DNA of 64,000 bases from an uncultured Bacteroidota bacterium (GCA_903834765.1 CAILKE010000025.1:1-64000), one strand, 5' to 3'; counted from the stretch's first letter, positions 8,451 to 18,150 are shown. The notes: a model not told the origin generated them from the sequence alone. Program-made: numbers and translations.

Positions 8451-9194
8451 TTACTTAGGCGTAACGGCTCTAGTTTTGATAAACTCGCCAAACTCTTGAG
8501 AACGCGCTTTAGATACTTGAATACTTGTTCCATCGCTCATAATAATTGTTCCACCTTCTGCGTTTGAATATTCCTTAATAAAATCAATGTTAATTAAGGA
8601 AGAACGATGGATACGAAAAAACACATTGCTTGGTAAAATAGCCTCAAACTCTTTTAATGTTTTTGATGCGACTATTTTTTTACCCGTATTTAAAAATAAA
8701 TTGGTGTAATTATCAGATGCTTCTAACCATACAATATCCTTATAATCAATCAATGTAAAACCCTTGCTATGATTTATTAATACTAGGTTTTTATCTTGGC
8801 TCACATTTATAGCTGGTGCGCCTTTTTGTTCATAGTGATGTACAACTTTTTTAATTGCACCTTGCAATTCACCTAATAACAAGGGCTTTAATAAATAATC
8901 GATAGCGCCTGCTTTTAAAGCAGTTATACCATGTTCGCTATAAGCTGTTAAAAATATTAAACAAAAATCGCGATGTGCTAATCCATCAATCATCTCCAAA
9001 CCTGTCATGCCGGGCATATTGATATCACAAAACACCACTTGAGGTTTTAGCTCTTGTATTAATTTTTTACCTTCCATACCACTTATAGCTTCAGCAATTA
9101 CCTCTATTTCTGGGCAATAGTTGGCTAACATACTTTTTGTGTTACTACGACTATTTTCTTCGTCGTCGATGATAATGGTTTTATAGGTTTGCAT
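8451..9194 (-). CDS. LytTR-family response regulator
   Basis: The 247-residue two-domain regulator has a receiver domain at residues 1-125 with the acidic pair in IIIDDEEN, phospho-acceptor Asp57 (FCDINMPGMTG), Thr in FLTAYSE and Lys in DYLLKPL. A LytTR DNA-binding domain follows at about 137-240 (DIVWLEASDNYTNLFL, FFRIHRSSLINIDFI). Such proteins are usually paired with a membrane histidine kinase of the LytS/5TM-5TMR or His_kinase type. No kinase gene is adjacent, so this is an orphan regulator with unknown partner and targets. It is transcribed divergently from the DPP IV gene. Confidence 0.92.
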   Translation of the reverse strand: MQTYKTIIIDDEENSRSNTKSMLANYCPEIEVIAEAISGMEGKKLIQELKPQVVFCDINMPGMTGLEMIDGLAHRDFCLIFLTAYSEHGITALKAGAIDYLLKPLLLGELQGAIKKVVHHYEQKGAPAINVSQDKNLVLINHSKGFTLIDYKDIVWLEASDNYTNLFLNTGKKIVASKTLKEFEAILPSNVFFRIHRSSLINIDFIKEYSNAEGGTIIMSDGTSIQVSKARSQEFGEFIKTRAVTPK

Positions 9195-9340
9195 ACTAGG
9201 AGTTATTTTATGCTAATTTAATAAAAAATTACAATAACGAATAATCATTTATTTAACATAGTTACCGTTTGAGTAAAATAGCATTTAGCAATAGGGAGTA
9301 ATTTGTATATTCAAACTTTTAAATCTTAATATCAAAAACA

Positions 9341-11524
9341 ATGAAAATATCAATTATAAAAATACTGAGTTTACTTACATTATTGTCGATACAAGGCATT
9401 GCACAAAATACCTTAACAGTTGATGATATTTGTAGTAAAAAAGAATTAAGAGCTAAGGGCACAAGTGGCTTTAATGCGATGAAAGATAGGATACATTACA
9501 CAAACATTAAAGACACGAATGGTGTACAAACTATTGTGAAATACGATCTGAAGACAGGTCGCAAAGTAGCAGTATTAGTTTCTGGAGAAAATGTAAAAGT
9601 TGAAGGTAAAACGATTGATTTATCTGACTATACCTTTAGTTTAGATGAAACAAAATTATTACTAAAAACAGATGTTCAGTATATCTACCGCCGTTCTATG
9701 ACTGCGTCTAATTTCGTGTATGATTTTAAAACAGGTAAAACGACCGAGCTATCAAAAGCTGGAAAACAAATGTTCGCAACATTTTCTCCAAAAGGTAATA
9801 AGGTGGCTTTTGTTCGTGATAATAATTTATTTATAAAAGATTTAGATAGTAATATCGAAACACAAGTGACCTTTGATGGAAAAAATAATGAAATTAAAAA
9901 TGGCTGGGCTGATTGGGTTTATGAAGAAGAGTTTGGCAAGGCCGACTATTTTGAATGGAATGCCGATGGGTCTAAATTAGCTTTTGTGCGTTTTGATGAG
10001 AGTCGAGTAAAGGAATATAGTTTCGATACATACAATAATCATTTATATCCTGACAAAGTAACTTTTAAATATCCAAAAGCAGGAGAAGATAATTCTATAT
10101 TAACTGTTCATATTTATGATATTTTAAGCTCTAAAATAGTCACCGTAGATATTGGTAAAGAAACTGATATATACATACCTCGCATTAAATGGACTAGCGA
10201 TATATATACATTATCACTGCAACGCTTGAACAGATTACAAAATAAGGTTGAATTATTATATGCCAATGCTAGTGACGGTGTTTCTAAAGTAATCTTAACC
10301 GACGAATCAAAAACATACGTTGATATTACAGATGATCTAACCTTTTTACCCAACAATAAAGGATTTATATGGAGTAGTGAAAAAGATAACTATAACCATC
10401 TATATTATTATGATAATACTGGCAAATTAATTAATCAAATAACAAAAGGAAATTGGGATGTAATTTCATTTTATGGTTATGACGAATCTATTAAAACACT
10501 ATACTATGTTTCTACTGAACAAGGGCAAATAAACAGGGATGTATATAGTATTAAATTAGATGGCTCATCTAAAAAAAGATTATCTCTTCTTCAAGGTACC
10601 TCTGGCGCAACTTTCAGTGCAGGCTTTAAGTTTTATGTAAGTTCATATTCTAATGCTAATACACCGCCGGTTTATGAATTACACAGCGCTGATGGCAAAC
10701 TAATTAAAGTATTAGAAGATAATACTCTATTAAAAAATAAGCTTAAAGAATATCCAGTATCAACGAAAGAATTTTTTACGTTTAAAAATACGGATGGAGT
10801 TGAGTTAAATGGTTGGATGATGAAACCACAACGCTTTGATGCTTCTAAAAAATACCCGGTTTATATGTTTGCATATAATGGTCCGGGTTCTAATAAGTGT
10901 AATAACGAATGGGCTGGTTTTGAATTTTGGTGGCATTCTTTATTAAATCAAGAAGGGTATATTGTTGTGTGTGTTGACGGTAGAGGCACTTTTGGCAGAG
11001 GAACAGCTTTTAAAAACTCTACGTATTTGCAATTAGGTAAATTAGAAACCTTGGATCAAATTGATGCCGCTAAATATATTGGATCTTTGCCTTTTGTGGA
11101 TAAATCTCGCATAGGCTTTATGGGATGGAGCTACGGAGGTTATATGGCCTCGTTATTAATTACTAAAGGTGCTGAATATTTTAAAGCTGCGATTGCCGTA
11201 GCTCCTGTTTCTAATTGGAAATTTTATGATAATATTTATACTGAACGGTTCTTGCGTAAGCCCCAAGATAATAAAAGCGGATACGAAGATAATTCACCAG
11301 TTAATTTCACTAAAAACATCAAAGGAAAATTCTTATTAGTACATGGAAGTGGCGATGATAATGTACATTATCAAAACTCTATGGAATTAGCTAATGAGTT
11401 AATTAAAAATAACATTCCATTTGATTTTATGACTTATCCAAACAAAAATCATGGAATTAGCGGTGGCCTAACGCGTATCCATTTATATACTAAAATGCTA
11501 AAATTCATAAAAGAGAATTTATAG
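9341..11524 (+). CDS. Dipeptidyl peptidase IV family (S9B) serine peptidase
   Basis: Exported prolyl peptidase of 727 residues that removes Xaa-Pro dipeptides from peptide N-termini. It has a signal peptide (MKISIIKILSLLTLLSIQGIAQ). Next come an eight-bladed beta-propeller region at about 40-480, which includes the WADWVYEEEF motif carrying the Glu pair that binds the substrate amino terminus, and an alpha/beta-hydrolase domain. The catalytic triad is Ser597 in GWSYGGY, an Asp in GDDN (672-673) and His704 in NKNHG. Length and motifs match bacterial DPP IV closely. It is a monocistronic gene and is likely periplasmic or surface-bound. Confidence 0.93.
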   Translation: MKISIIKILSLLTLLSIQGIAQNTLTVDDICSKKELRAKGTSGFNAMKDRIHYTNIKDTNGVQTIVKYDLKTGRKVAVLVSGENVKVEGKTIDLSDYTFSLDETKLLLKTDVQYIYRRSMTASNFVYDFKTGKTTELSKAGKQMFATFSPKGNKVAFVRDNNLFIKDLDSNIETQVTFDGKNNEIKNGWADWVYEEEFGKADYFEWNADGSKLAFVRFDESRVKEYSFDTYNNHLYPDKVTFKYPKAGEDNSILTVHIYDILSSKIVTVDIGKETDIYIPRIKWTSDIYTLSLQRLNRLQNKVELLYANASDGVSKVILTDESKTYVDITDDLTFLPNNKGFIWSSEKDNYNHLYYYDNTGKLINQITKGNWDVISFYGYDESIKTLYYVSTEQGQINRDVYSIKLDGSSKKRLSLLQGTSGATFSAGFKFYVSSYSNANTPPVYELHSADGKLIKVLEDNTLLKNKLKEYPVSTKEFFTFKNTDGVELNGWMMKPQRFDASKKYPVYMFAYNGPGSNKCNNEWAGFEFWWHSLLNQEGYIVVCVDGRGTFGRGTAFKNSTYLQLGKLETLDQIDAAKYIGSLPFVDKSRIGFMGWSYGGYMASLLITKGAEYFKAAIAVAPVSNWKFYDNIYTERFLRKPQDNKSGYEDNSPVNFTKNIKGKFLLVHGSGDDNVHYQNSMELANELIKNNIPFDFMTYPNKNHGISGGLTRIHLYTKMLKFIKENL

Positions 11525-11577
11525 TAGGTTAAACGATTCGCTTAATCTAATGATATATAGCACTCGTCATATTTAAT

Positions 11578-11607
11578 TTTGATAATTAAGTTATTTAGCT
11601 ATATTTG
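11578..11607 (+). promoter_or_regulatory. Bacteroidota promoter (TTTG-N18-TATATTTG) for the patatin gene
   Basis: TTTG at 11578-11581 and TATATTTG at 11600-11607 are separated by 18 nt, a good fit to the -33/-7 consensus of Bacteroidota. The ATG lies 58 nt beyond the -7 box, leaving a leader of roughly 50 nt. Confidence 0.65.
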
Positions 11608-11665
11608 ATAATCTATAATAATGCTAAATTGGTTTAACATTTCATAAAGTAGTATTTCTTAATAT

Positions 11666-12697
11666 ATGAGTCATTCTGATATTAAAAAAGTTGGTATAGC
11701 CCTTCAAGGTGGCGGTGCACATGGGGCATTTACTTGGGGGGTACTTGATAAACTTTTAGAAGCTGATCATATTGTTGCTGATGCTATGTGCGGAACTAGT
11801 GCTGGCGCAGTTAATGCAGTTACCTGTGCTTATGGATTACATGTTGGTGGACCTAAAAAAGCTAAAGAATTATTAGAAACACTTTGGCGTAAAGTAGCGC
11901 AATCTGGCAGCTTTTTTAAGCCGAGCGAGTTTGACAAAATATATAGTAATGGAGATATACATAATTCCCCAGGGTACATGTTGTTTAATAACATGACTCA
12001 ATATATGTCTCCTTATAATTTTAACCCTTTTAATTATAACCCATTAAGAGATATTCTTACTGATTTAATTGATTTTAAAGAGTTACAAATTTACAATAAG
12101 AAAAAATTATTTATTTGCGCTACTAATGTTAAAACAAACAGAGCAAAAATATTTAGTAATAAGGAAATTACAGTAGATGCTGTTTTAGCATCAGCTTGTT
12201 TGCCCATGTTATTTCAAGCTGTGCAAATTGATGGAGAATATTATTGGGATGGCGGTTATATGGGAAATCCACCAATTTTTCCTTTGATTACTAATACCAA
12301 TTTACGTGATATCGTTTTAATCAAAATTAATTCCATCAATATTAGTTCTGTTCCCACAAGTGCTCGTGATATTGCTGATCGTGTAAATGAAATTTCATTT
12401 AATAGTAGCTTAATTAACGAAATGAAATTGATTCATTATCGTAATGAATTATTAAGAAACGGAATTTTAAAATCGGACGAAAAGCAAAATAGAGAAATTT
12501 TTGTTCATACAATTTCTGGTTATGATGCGCTAAGCCAATTAAGTTATAGCAGTAAAATGAATACCTCCTGGGCTTTTTTATTAGATTTAAAAGAGCGTGG
12601 CCGTCAAACCGCTGCAAAATGGTTAGAATCGGATTATAAGCAAGTAGGTATCAAATCAACCTTTGATGTAGAAGAACATTTCTTTGATAAATTTTAA
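11666..12697 (+). CDS. Patatin-like phospholipase, RssA/YchK-type
   Basis: Patatin-fold acyl hydrolase of 343 residues. It has the oxyanion loop GGGAHGAF at 15-22, nucleophile Ser45 in GTSAG, and the dyad Asp195 in DGGYMGNPP. Family members cleave acyl chains from phospholipids or related lipids. No signal peptide is seen, so it is probably cytoplasmic or membrane-associated. It is closely followed by the putative porin gene, with only 18 nt between, so the two may be co-transcribed and linked to envelope lipid turnover. The physiological substrate is unknown. Confidence 0.9.
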   Translation: MSHSDIKKVGIALQGGGAHGAFTWGVLDKLLEADHIVADAMCGTSAGAVNAVTCAYGLHVGGPKKAKELLETLWRKVAQSGSFFKPSEFDKIYSNGDIHNSPGYMLFNNMTQYMSPYNFNPFNYNPLRDILTDLIDFKELQIYNKKKLFICATNVKTNRAKIFSNKEITVDAVLASACLPMLFQAVQIDGEYYWDGGYMGNPPIFPLITNTNLRDIVLIKINSINISSVPTSARDIADRVNEISFNSSLINEMKLIHYRNELLRNGILKSDEKQNREIFVHTISGYDALSQLSYSSKMNTSWAFLLDLKERGRQTAAKWLESDYKQVGIKSTFDVEEHFFDKF

Positions 12698-12715
12698 GTT
12701 ACTTTTTTGCTTTTA

Positions 12716-14596
12716 ATGACTAAACTTCAATATACTTTTAGTTCGATATTACTATTTAGTTTAATGTGTTTATCTGTTGGACTTAAATCTCAGGTTAATT
12801 ACCCTAGCGATAGTAGCTTTATAAGTATCCTATCAAACGAACATAAAAATAATTACCAAACATTTACGTATTCAAAAATTGATACGTCAATTACAAATTT
12901 TCAAAATTATTTTCCTCGTAATACGAATGGTAATTTAGGCTTGCCCTCAAGTCCTTTATTAATGAATTATCAGACCAAAGCACTTGGATTTAATTTATAT
13001 AATGCGCCTTACAACAATGATGTTATTACGAATAATAACATTGCATATTATCAAACAAAAGGACCGTATGCTTCCTTAACAGGTATAGCTGGATCTAAAC
13101 AAGAACAAACATTTAAATTATTATTTTCTAATACGTTTAAAAATAAACTCAATTTAACATTGGGTTTTAATCGCTATAGCGGCTTAGGTTTTTTTAAACA
13201 ACAACAAAGTTTCACCAATAATTTTTACGCATCGAGTAATTACACTCACAAAAATAATAGAGTTGGTTATTATACTTACTTTTTATTTAATAAACTGAAA
13301 CATCAGGAAAATGGGGGAATTAAGAATGACTCCTTGTTTTTGACCGATGTAACTATTAACAAACAAATATTGCCAATGAATTTAAGTTCTGCTAAACGAG
13401 AAGTGAGAAACACCACTTATAATTTAGATGCTTGGTATAGATTAAATAAAGTGGAAGATAGTTCTACTGTTTTATCCCATTTTATTAATTACACATTTAA
13501 CTATTCAGGGAATTATAGTAAGTATGTAGATTTAAATGACACGATTGATAAATATTATCAGGTACATTACTTAGATACTGTTAAAACTAGGGATTCGACT
13601 CATTGGCGCAGCTTTTCAAATACGATTAATTACTCAATAAAAATAAATCCTATCCATACTCGTTTAGAATTAGGATTTAAGAACGAATACAATCAAGTGC
13701 ATCAATATCGCGATTCATTATTTATGAATAATATAATAAATATGGGTGCTTATTTGCAACGAAAAAACTATAAAGGTTTTATCAAAGCTAATTATATTGT
13801 CAATGGCTCTAATATTGGCGATTACAGCATTGATGCAAACAATCAATATCAAATAAAATTATTTGAATCAAATAAAAAAAGAGATATAGAACCATCATTA
13901 AAAAATGAATATTTGAAAATAAAATTCAATGTCAATTACGAAAGTCGTCATCCGGATTTTATCTATAATACTTGGTTAAGCAATCATTATGCTTGGTCAA
14001 ATACATTTGTTCCTACTCAAAAATTACAAGGATTATTTAGTATTTGTGTACCAAAAGCAAATGGCGAAGTTGGCGTGATTTATCAAAATACAAAAAATAT
14101 GCTTTACATGAATGAGCTTGCCGTTCCTCAGCAGGCGGGAGTTTCTATACAAAATGTGTCATTATATATACGTAAAGAGTTTTTGTTTTTTAAACACTTA
14201 GGTTTAAATGCTCAATACAATTATCAAACAAGTTCTTATCAAGCCATTGTGAGTATGCCAAATCATATTGTAAATTCTGCGATTTATTTCCAAGGCAATT
14301 TATTTAAACGTGCGTTGCAAGTACAAATAGGCTTTAATGTTCAATATTATAATGCGTTTAATGGTATGGCCTATATGCCTGCTACTAACTTGTATTATGT
14401 GCAAACTGATAAAATGGTTGGTAATTATCCTTTTGTAGATTTCTTTTTAAATGCTCGTATTAAGCCTGTTCGTTTCTTTATTAAAATAGATCATCTTAAT
14501 CAAGGTTTTTCAGGCAATAATTATTATTTAACACCTGGTTATTTACAAAATGATCGGGCAATAAAATTTGGGCTTAACTGGTTGTTTTTTGATTAA
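12716..14596 (+). CDS. Putative outer-membrane porin (Bacteroidota 'putative porin' family)
   Basis: A TTG lies three codons upstream, but the ATG at 12716 is preferred because it begins a normal signal peptide (MTKLQYTFSSILLFSLMCLSVGLKSQ). The mature protein is about 600 residues, rich in Asn, Tyr and Ser with alternating hydrophobic strands, and ends in a final aromatic strand (FGLNWLFFD), as expected for an outer-membrane beta-barrel. The GPYASLTGIAGSKQEQTF segment and overall layout match the Bacteroidota putative porin (Porin_10-like) group as I remember it. It follows the patatin gene and converges on the ArsC-like gene with only 5 nt between the stops. Confidence 0.8.
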   Translation: MTKLQYTFSSILLFSLMCLSVGLKSQVNYPSDSSFISILSNEHKNNYQTFTYSKIDTSITNFQNYFPRNTNGNLGLPSSPLLMNYQTKALGFNLYNAPYNNDVITNNNIAYYQTKGPYASLTGIAGSKQEQTFKLLFSNTFKNKLNLTLGFNRYSGLGFFKQQQSFTNNFYASSNYTHKNNRVGYYTYFLFNKLKHQENGGIKNDSLFLTDVTINKQILPMNLSSAKREVRNTTYNLDAWYRLNKVEDSSTVLSHFINYTFNYSGNYSKYVDLNDTIDKYYQVHYLDTVKTRDSTHWRSFSNTINYSIKINPIHTRLELGFKNEYNQVHQYRDSLFMNNIINMGAYLQRKNYKGFIKANYIVNGSNIGDYSIDANNQYQIKLFESNKKRDIEPSLKNEYLKIKFNVNYESRHPDFIYNTWLSNHYAWSNTFVPTQKLQGLFSICVPKANGEVGVIYQNTKNMLYMNELAVPQQAGVSIQNVSLYIRKEFLFFKHLGLNAQYNYQTSSYQAIVSMPNHIVNSAIYFQGNLFKRALQVQIGFNVQYYNAFNGMAYMPATNLYYVQTDKMVGNYPFVDFFLNARIKPVRFFIKIDHLNQGFSGNNYYLTPGYLQNDRAIKFGLNWLFFD

Positions 14597-14601
14597 ACTG
14601 C

Positions 14602-14958
14602 TTATTTCCGTTCCAATAAATCAATCACTAACTCGGGAGGCCTACCAATAATGGCTTTGTAACCATCAATCACAATTGGACGTTCTATTAAAATCGGATT
14701 TTCTATGAGGAGTTGAATCCACTCTTCGTTAGTAAAGTTTTTATTTTTAAATTTCTCTACATAAATTGCTTCTTTTTTACGAACGATTTCAACCGCTTTT
14801 AAACCTAGTTTTGATAAAATAGTTTTTAATTCTTTTTTAGTTGGTACCTTTTTTAAATATTCTATAATTTCTATTTCACAATTTTCTTTTTGAAGCAGAC
14901 TCAAAGCCTCTCTAGACTTGCCACAACGTGGATTATGTAAGATAGTTACTTTTTTCAT
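14602..14958 (-). CDS. ArsC/Spx-family thioredoxin-fold protein (arsenate reductase-like)
   Basis: The 118-residue protein has the ArsC signature near the N-terminus, HNPRCGKSREAL with Cys12, followed by the TKKELKTILSKLG helix region and the RPIVIDGYKAIIGRPPE segment that holds the basic residues of the glutaredoxin-linked arsenate reductase family. Single-Cys proteins of this type include true arsenate reductases, the YffB group and Spx regulators. The Arg-Pro-Ile context favours ArsC/YffB. No arsenic-resistance genes are nearby, so a role in arsenate detoxification is uncertain. Confidence 0.85.
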   Translation of the reverse strand: MKKVTILHNPRCGKSREALSLLQKENCEIEIIEYLKKVPTKKELKTILSKLGLKAVEIVRKKEAIYVEKFKNKNFTNEEWIQLLIENPILIERPIVIDGYKAIIGRPPELVIDLLERK

Positions 14959-15194
14959 TTTTTAGTTTAAGTTTAAAATATTTTCACCGCAGAGGCGTAG
15001 AGAACACAGAGTTTTTTTATCATCAAATCAACTAATTTTTACTTACAAGCAAGCCTGGTGTCGGATAAGAAAAATTCAAGTTCGAGGCTTGCGATACCGC
15101 TACAGCTGTATAAATAATAGGAGTTTGCTTTTCGCAAATGACCATTTTTAAGTCGAGCGTAACGAAGAAATTGGAGTTTTATTACTGCCACTAA
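14959..15194. other. Gene-free interval with dispersed-repeat remnants
   Basis: Between the ArsC-like gene and prfB. It holds a CACCGCAGAGGCG-type repeat (14985-15011), an inverted pair GCAAGCC/GGCTTGC (15049-15055 and 15086-15092), a small hairpin TTTGC-N5-GCAAA (15124-15138), and AAGTCGAGCGTAACGAAG (15152-15169), which resembles repeat debris. Nothing coding was found. Confidence 0.5.
14985..15011. repeat. Dispersed intergenic repeat of the CACCGCAGAGGCG...AGAACACAGAG type
   Basis: A purine-biased, internally repetitive 27-mer (AGAGGCGTAGAG, AGAACACAGAG), markedly different in composition from the flanking AT-rich DNA. I recall the same motif from intergenic regions of many unrelated bacterial genomes. 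It is a single copy here, so the classification rests on that recollection. Confidence 0.45.
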
Positions 15195-16287
15195 TTATTT
15201 CTTTTTTCCTTGACTCATCAAATACGTTTTAATTAACTCGTCGATGTTTCCATTTAATACACCTTCTGCATCCGTTAATTTAAATTCAGTGCGATGATCG
15301 TTTACCATTTTGTAGGGATGCAATACATAACTTCGAACTTGAGAGCCCCACTCTATTTTCATTTTCCCTTCTTCGATGGCATCGCGTGCTTCATTTTGTT
15401 TTCGCATTTCTATTTCATACAACTGAGAACGTAACATCTGCATCGCAATCGTTCTATTACCAAGCTGAGAACGATCTACCTGACAAACAACCACAATACC
15501 TGTTGGTTTATGTGTAATTTGAACCTTAGATTCAACTTTATTTACATTTTGTCCGCCTGCTCCACCACTTCGCGATGTGTGTATTTCAATATCATTAGGA
15601 TGTATATTAATTTCAATTGTGTCATCCACAACGGGATATACATAAACAGAGGCAAAAGAAGTATGACGTTTCGCGTTTGAATCAAATGGGCTTATGCGAA
15701 CTAAACGATGAACGCCATTTTCTCCCTTTAATTTTCCGTAAGCATATTCTCCATCTATTTGAATAGAAACGGATTTAATACCTGCCACGTCTCCGTCTGT
15801 TCTATCGAGTTCTTTTAATTTAAAATGATGTTTTTCTGCCCACATCATATACATGCGTTCTAGCATACTAGCCCAATCACAACTTTCAGTGCCGCCTGCT
15901 CCAGCATTAATTTGAAGCACACAACTCAAAGCATCATCTGGCGAATTAAGCATGTTTTTAAATTCAACTTCTTCAAGTATACTTAAAGCATTATCGTATT
16001 GCTCAACAGCATCTTTTTCTTCGGCATCACCACTTTTGTAAAATTCATACATCGTATTTAGATCATCAATAGCAGACGTTAACACATCATAACTCGTTAC
16101 CCACGATTTACGCTTTTTCACTTCTGCTAATAAGGCTTCTGCTTTTTTGGAATCGTTCCAGAAATTTGGATCTAAGGTTTTTTCTTCGAGTTCCTGTAAC
16201 TCGTGCTTTTTCTTATCGTAGTCAAAGAAACCCCTTCAGAGCGGTATATCGTTCGTGAAGGTCCTTAAGTTGGTCGGTTGTAAACAT
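15195..16287 (-). CDS. prfB: Peptide chain release factor 2 (with programmed +1 frameshift)
   Basis: RF2 terminates translation at UGA and UAA. The frame from 16121 down covers most of the protein, but the true start is the ATG at 16287. Twenty-one codons ([21 protein letters not shown]) lead to an in-frame TGA at 16224-16222, and a +1 shift at CTT-TGA-C resumes reading through [22 protein letters not shown]. The assembled protein is 363 residues, close to E. coli RF2 (365). The RF2 recognition tripeptide SPF ([12 protein letters not shown]) and the catalytic GGQ ([11 protein letters not shown]) are present. An AAGGGG internal Shine-Dalgarno-like stretch precedes the shift site. This is autoregulation: low RF2 slows termination at TGA and favours the shift. 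Confidence 0.97.
16221..16236 (-). promoter_or_regulatory. prfB: prfB programmed +1 ribosomal frameshift site
   Basis: On the minus strand: AAGGGG, spacer TTT, slippery CTT, then TGAC. The Shine-Dalgarno-like hexamer sits 3 nt upstream of the CTT TGA C slip site, the classic RF2 arrangement. The upstream (21 codons) and downstream (343 codons including stop) frames join exactly by a +1 shift. Confidence 0.95.
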
Positions 16288-16359
16288 AAGGCGAATTTAT
16301 ACTATTTTTATAATTATCACATCAAAAAATAAAAATATCTTTACAGAACATATTAAACC

Positions 16360-17400
16360 TTGAAAAAACTAGCATCACATAAAAATACGATTATCGAATG
16401 GCTTAAGGCTATTGGGATTTCATTATGCTGTGTGCTTGTTATTCGTACGTTTGTTTTTGAAATTTCATCGGTTAATTCACCATCCATGGAAAAATCTCTA
16501 TTGACGGGTGATTTCATGTTTATTAATAAATTATCATACGGACCACGTTTACCAAAAACCATCCTGAGTATTCCATTCATAAATCAAAAATTATATTCCA
16601 CATTATTGTCATTGCCTTATATTCGTTTATTTGGAAGACCTGATATAGAAAATAATGACGTAGTTGTTTTTAATTTTCCTCAAGAAGATGAGTTTCCTGT
16701 TGATCACCGCACCTACTTTGTAAAACGCTGTGTTGCTATAGGGGGTGATAGTTTTAAAATAGTAGATGGTTTGGTTTATGTAAACAATAAATTAATAGAC
16801 AGAGAACAAACATTACAGTTTAATTACCATCTTAAATCAAAAATACCTTTAGATTCAGCTTTCATAGCAAATTATCAATTGCATGAGGGCGGTAAAATAT
16901 CCGACAACGATGATTACTCCTTTACATTAACTCAAGCTTTAGTAGATACACTGAAAAGTAAAAATTTTATTTCGGAAGTAGTTAAAAATAATGAGAAAAA
17001 AGAAATGTGGGATGAGTTTGTATTTCCATATAATGCAAACTATAAGTGGAATGTAGACAATTATGGTTCTTTAAAAATTCCGCAAATGGGAGATAGTATA
17101 CAATTAGATTCTACAAATTTATGCTTATTTGAACGCATCATTTCAATTTACGAAGGCAATTTATTAGAAATTAAAAATGATTCTATTTTCATTAATCATC
17201 AGTTTGCCCAATCCTATACGTTCAAACAAAATTATTATTTTATGATGGGAGATAATCGTCATAACTCTCAAGATAGTCGTCATTGGGGCTTTGTACCCGA
17301 AGACCATATTATTGGAAAAGCAACACGTATTATTTTCTCAAAAGATAAGTTATATAGTGCGGGTATTCGTTGGGATCGTTTATTGATGGGTATAAAGTAA
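16360..17400 (+). CDS. lepB: Signal peptidase I
   Basis: Membrane-anchored serine protease that removes signal peptides. TTG at 16360 is taken as start because an in-frame TAA lies two codons upstream and the next ATG would delete the transmembrane anchor (IIEWLKAIGISLCCVLVIRTFVF). Catalytic Ser42 is in NSPSMEKSL, the general-base Lys is in YFVKRCVAIGGD, and the box MGDNRHNSQDSRHWGFVP is complete. The 346-residue length reflects an insertion of about 100 residues between the Lys box and the MGDN box, common in Bacteroidota LepB. WbqC-like gene starts 4 nt after its stop, suggesting co-translation. Confidence 0.93.
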   Translation: MKKLASHKNTIIEWLKAIGISLCCVLVIRTFVFEISSVNSPSMEKSLLTGDFMFINKLSYGPRLPKTILSIPFINQKLYSTLLSLPYIRLFGRPDIENNDVVVFNFPQEDEFPVDHRTYFVKRCVAIGGDSFKIVDGLVYVNNKLIDREQTLQFNYHLKSKIPLDSAFIANYQLHEGGKISDNDDYSFTLTQALVDTLKSKNFISEVVKNNEKKEMWDEFVFPYNANYKWNVDNYGSLKIPQMGDSIQLDSTNLCLFERIISIYEGNLLEIKNDSIFINHQFAQSYTFKQNYYFMMGDNRHNSQDSRHWGFVPEDHIIGKATRIIFSKDKLYSAGIRWDRLLMGIK

Positions 17401-17404
17401 CGAA

Positions 17405-18025
17405 ATGAGTTTAACAACAAAATCAATTTTACTCTCATCAGCGTATTTGCCTGATTTAACATACCTTTCCGAGGTATTGAATGCTGATACTATTCACATA
17501 GAACAACAGGAGCATTTCGTTAAACAAACTCACCGTAACCGTTGTGATATATTAACATCAAATGGGAAATTAACACTATCTATTCCTTTATTAAAAAGCG
17601 GCGAAAAAGAATTAATAAGTAACAAACGTATTTCTTATGCCGAAAACTGGCAACAACAGCATTGGCGGTCTATTACAAGCGCTTACAAAAGCTCGCCTTA
17701 TTTTGAATTTTTTGAAGATGAGTTCAAACCATTTTACCATACTAAGTTTGATTTATTAATTGATTTTAATACGCAGCTTTTGCAAACAGTTTTACATATT
17801 TTAAGAATCAAAAAAGAGATTTTATTTACGAATGAATTTGTTTTAACTCCTAATGATTGCTTAGATTTAAGAGAATATTTGCACAACTCGTTAAATAATA
17901 AAATCAATCAAATGCCCTATTACCAAGTATTTGCTGATAAAATAGGCTTTATACCTCAGGTAAGTTGTATGGATGCTTTATTTAATGTAGGATTAGAAAC
18001 AATAGATCTTTGTATCATAAAATAA
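17405..18025 (+). CDS. WbqC-like family protein
   Basis: The 206-residue protein matches the WbqC-like family, from memory: ILLSSAYLPDLTYL at the start, then THRNRCDILTSNGKLTLSIPL, W-rich AENWQQQHWRSITSAYKSSPYFEFF, and a C-terminal segment of helices. Relatives occur in O-antigen clusters and, in Bacteroidota, beside lepB as here. Their enzymatic role is unproven. No signal peptide, so cytoplasmic. It shares the lepB transcription unit and is followed by a strong hairpin terminator. Confidence 0.8.
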   Translation: MSLTTKSILLSSAYLPDLTYLSEVLNADTIHIEQQEHFVKQTHRNRCDILTSNGKLTLSIPLLKSGEKELISNKRISYAENWQQQHWRSITSAYKSSPYFEFFEDEFKPFYHTKFDLLIDFNTQLLQTVLHILRIKKEILFTNEFVLTPNDCLDLREYLHNSLNNKINQMPYYQVFADKIGFIPQVSCMDALFNVGLETIDLCIIK

Positions 18026-18093
18026 TTATGAACAGGTCTATTTTATATCGTTATGACTCAATATCATCCGTTTCTTTAATTAATTTTAAAAAC

Positions 18094-18127
18094 AAAACCC
18101 GTTAAACAGTATAGTATAACGGGTTTT
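18094..18127. terminator. Bidirectional terminator between WbqC-like gene and fsa
   Basis: AAAACCCGTTA and TAACGGGTTTT form an 11-bp stem around a 12-nt loop, giving a U-run at either 3' end depending on strand. It lies between convergent genes. Confidence 0.85.
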
Positions 18128-18150
18128 AAAATTCAATATTTTACTGAAAT

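Noticed and set aside
12707-12715. TTG start for the putative porin
   Set aside because: The ATG at 12716 gives a typical signal peptide with a proper n-region, so the TTG is unnecessary.
15195-16121. prfB as a truncated or broken gene beginning at a GTG
   Set aside because: The upstream sequence supplies the missing N-terminus through the standard programmed +1 frameshift, giving normal RF2 length.
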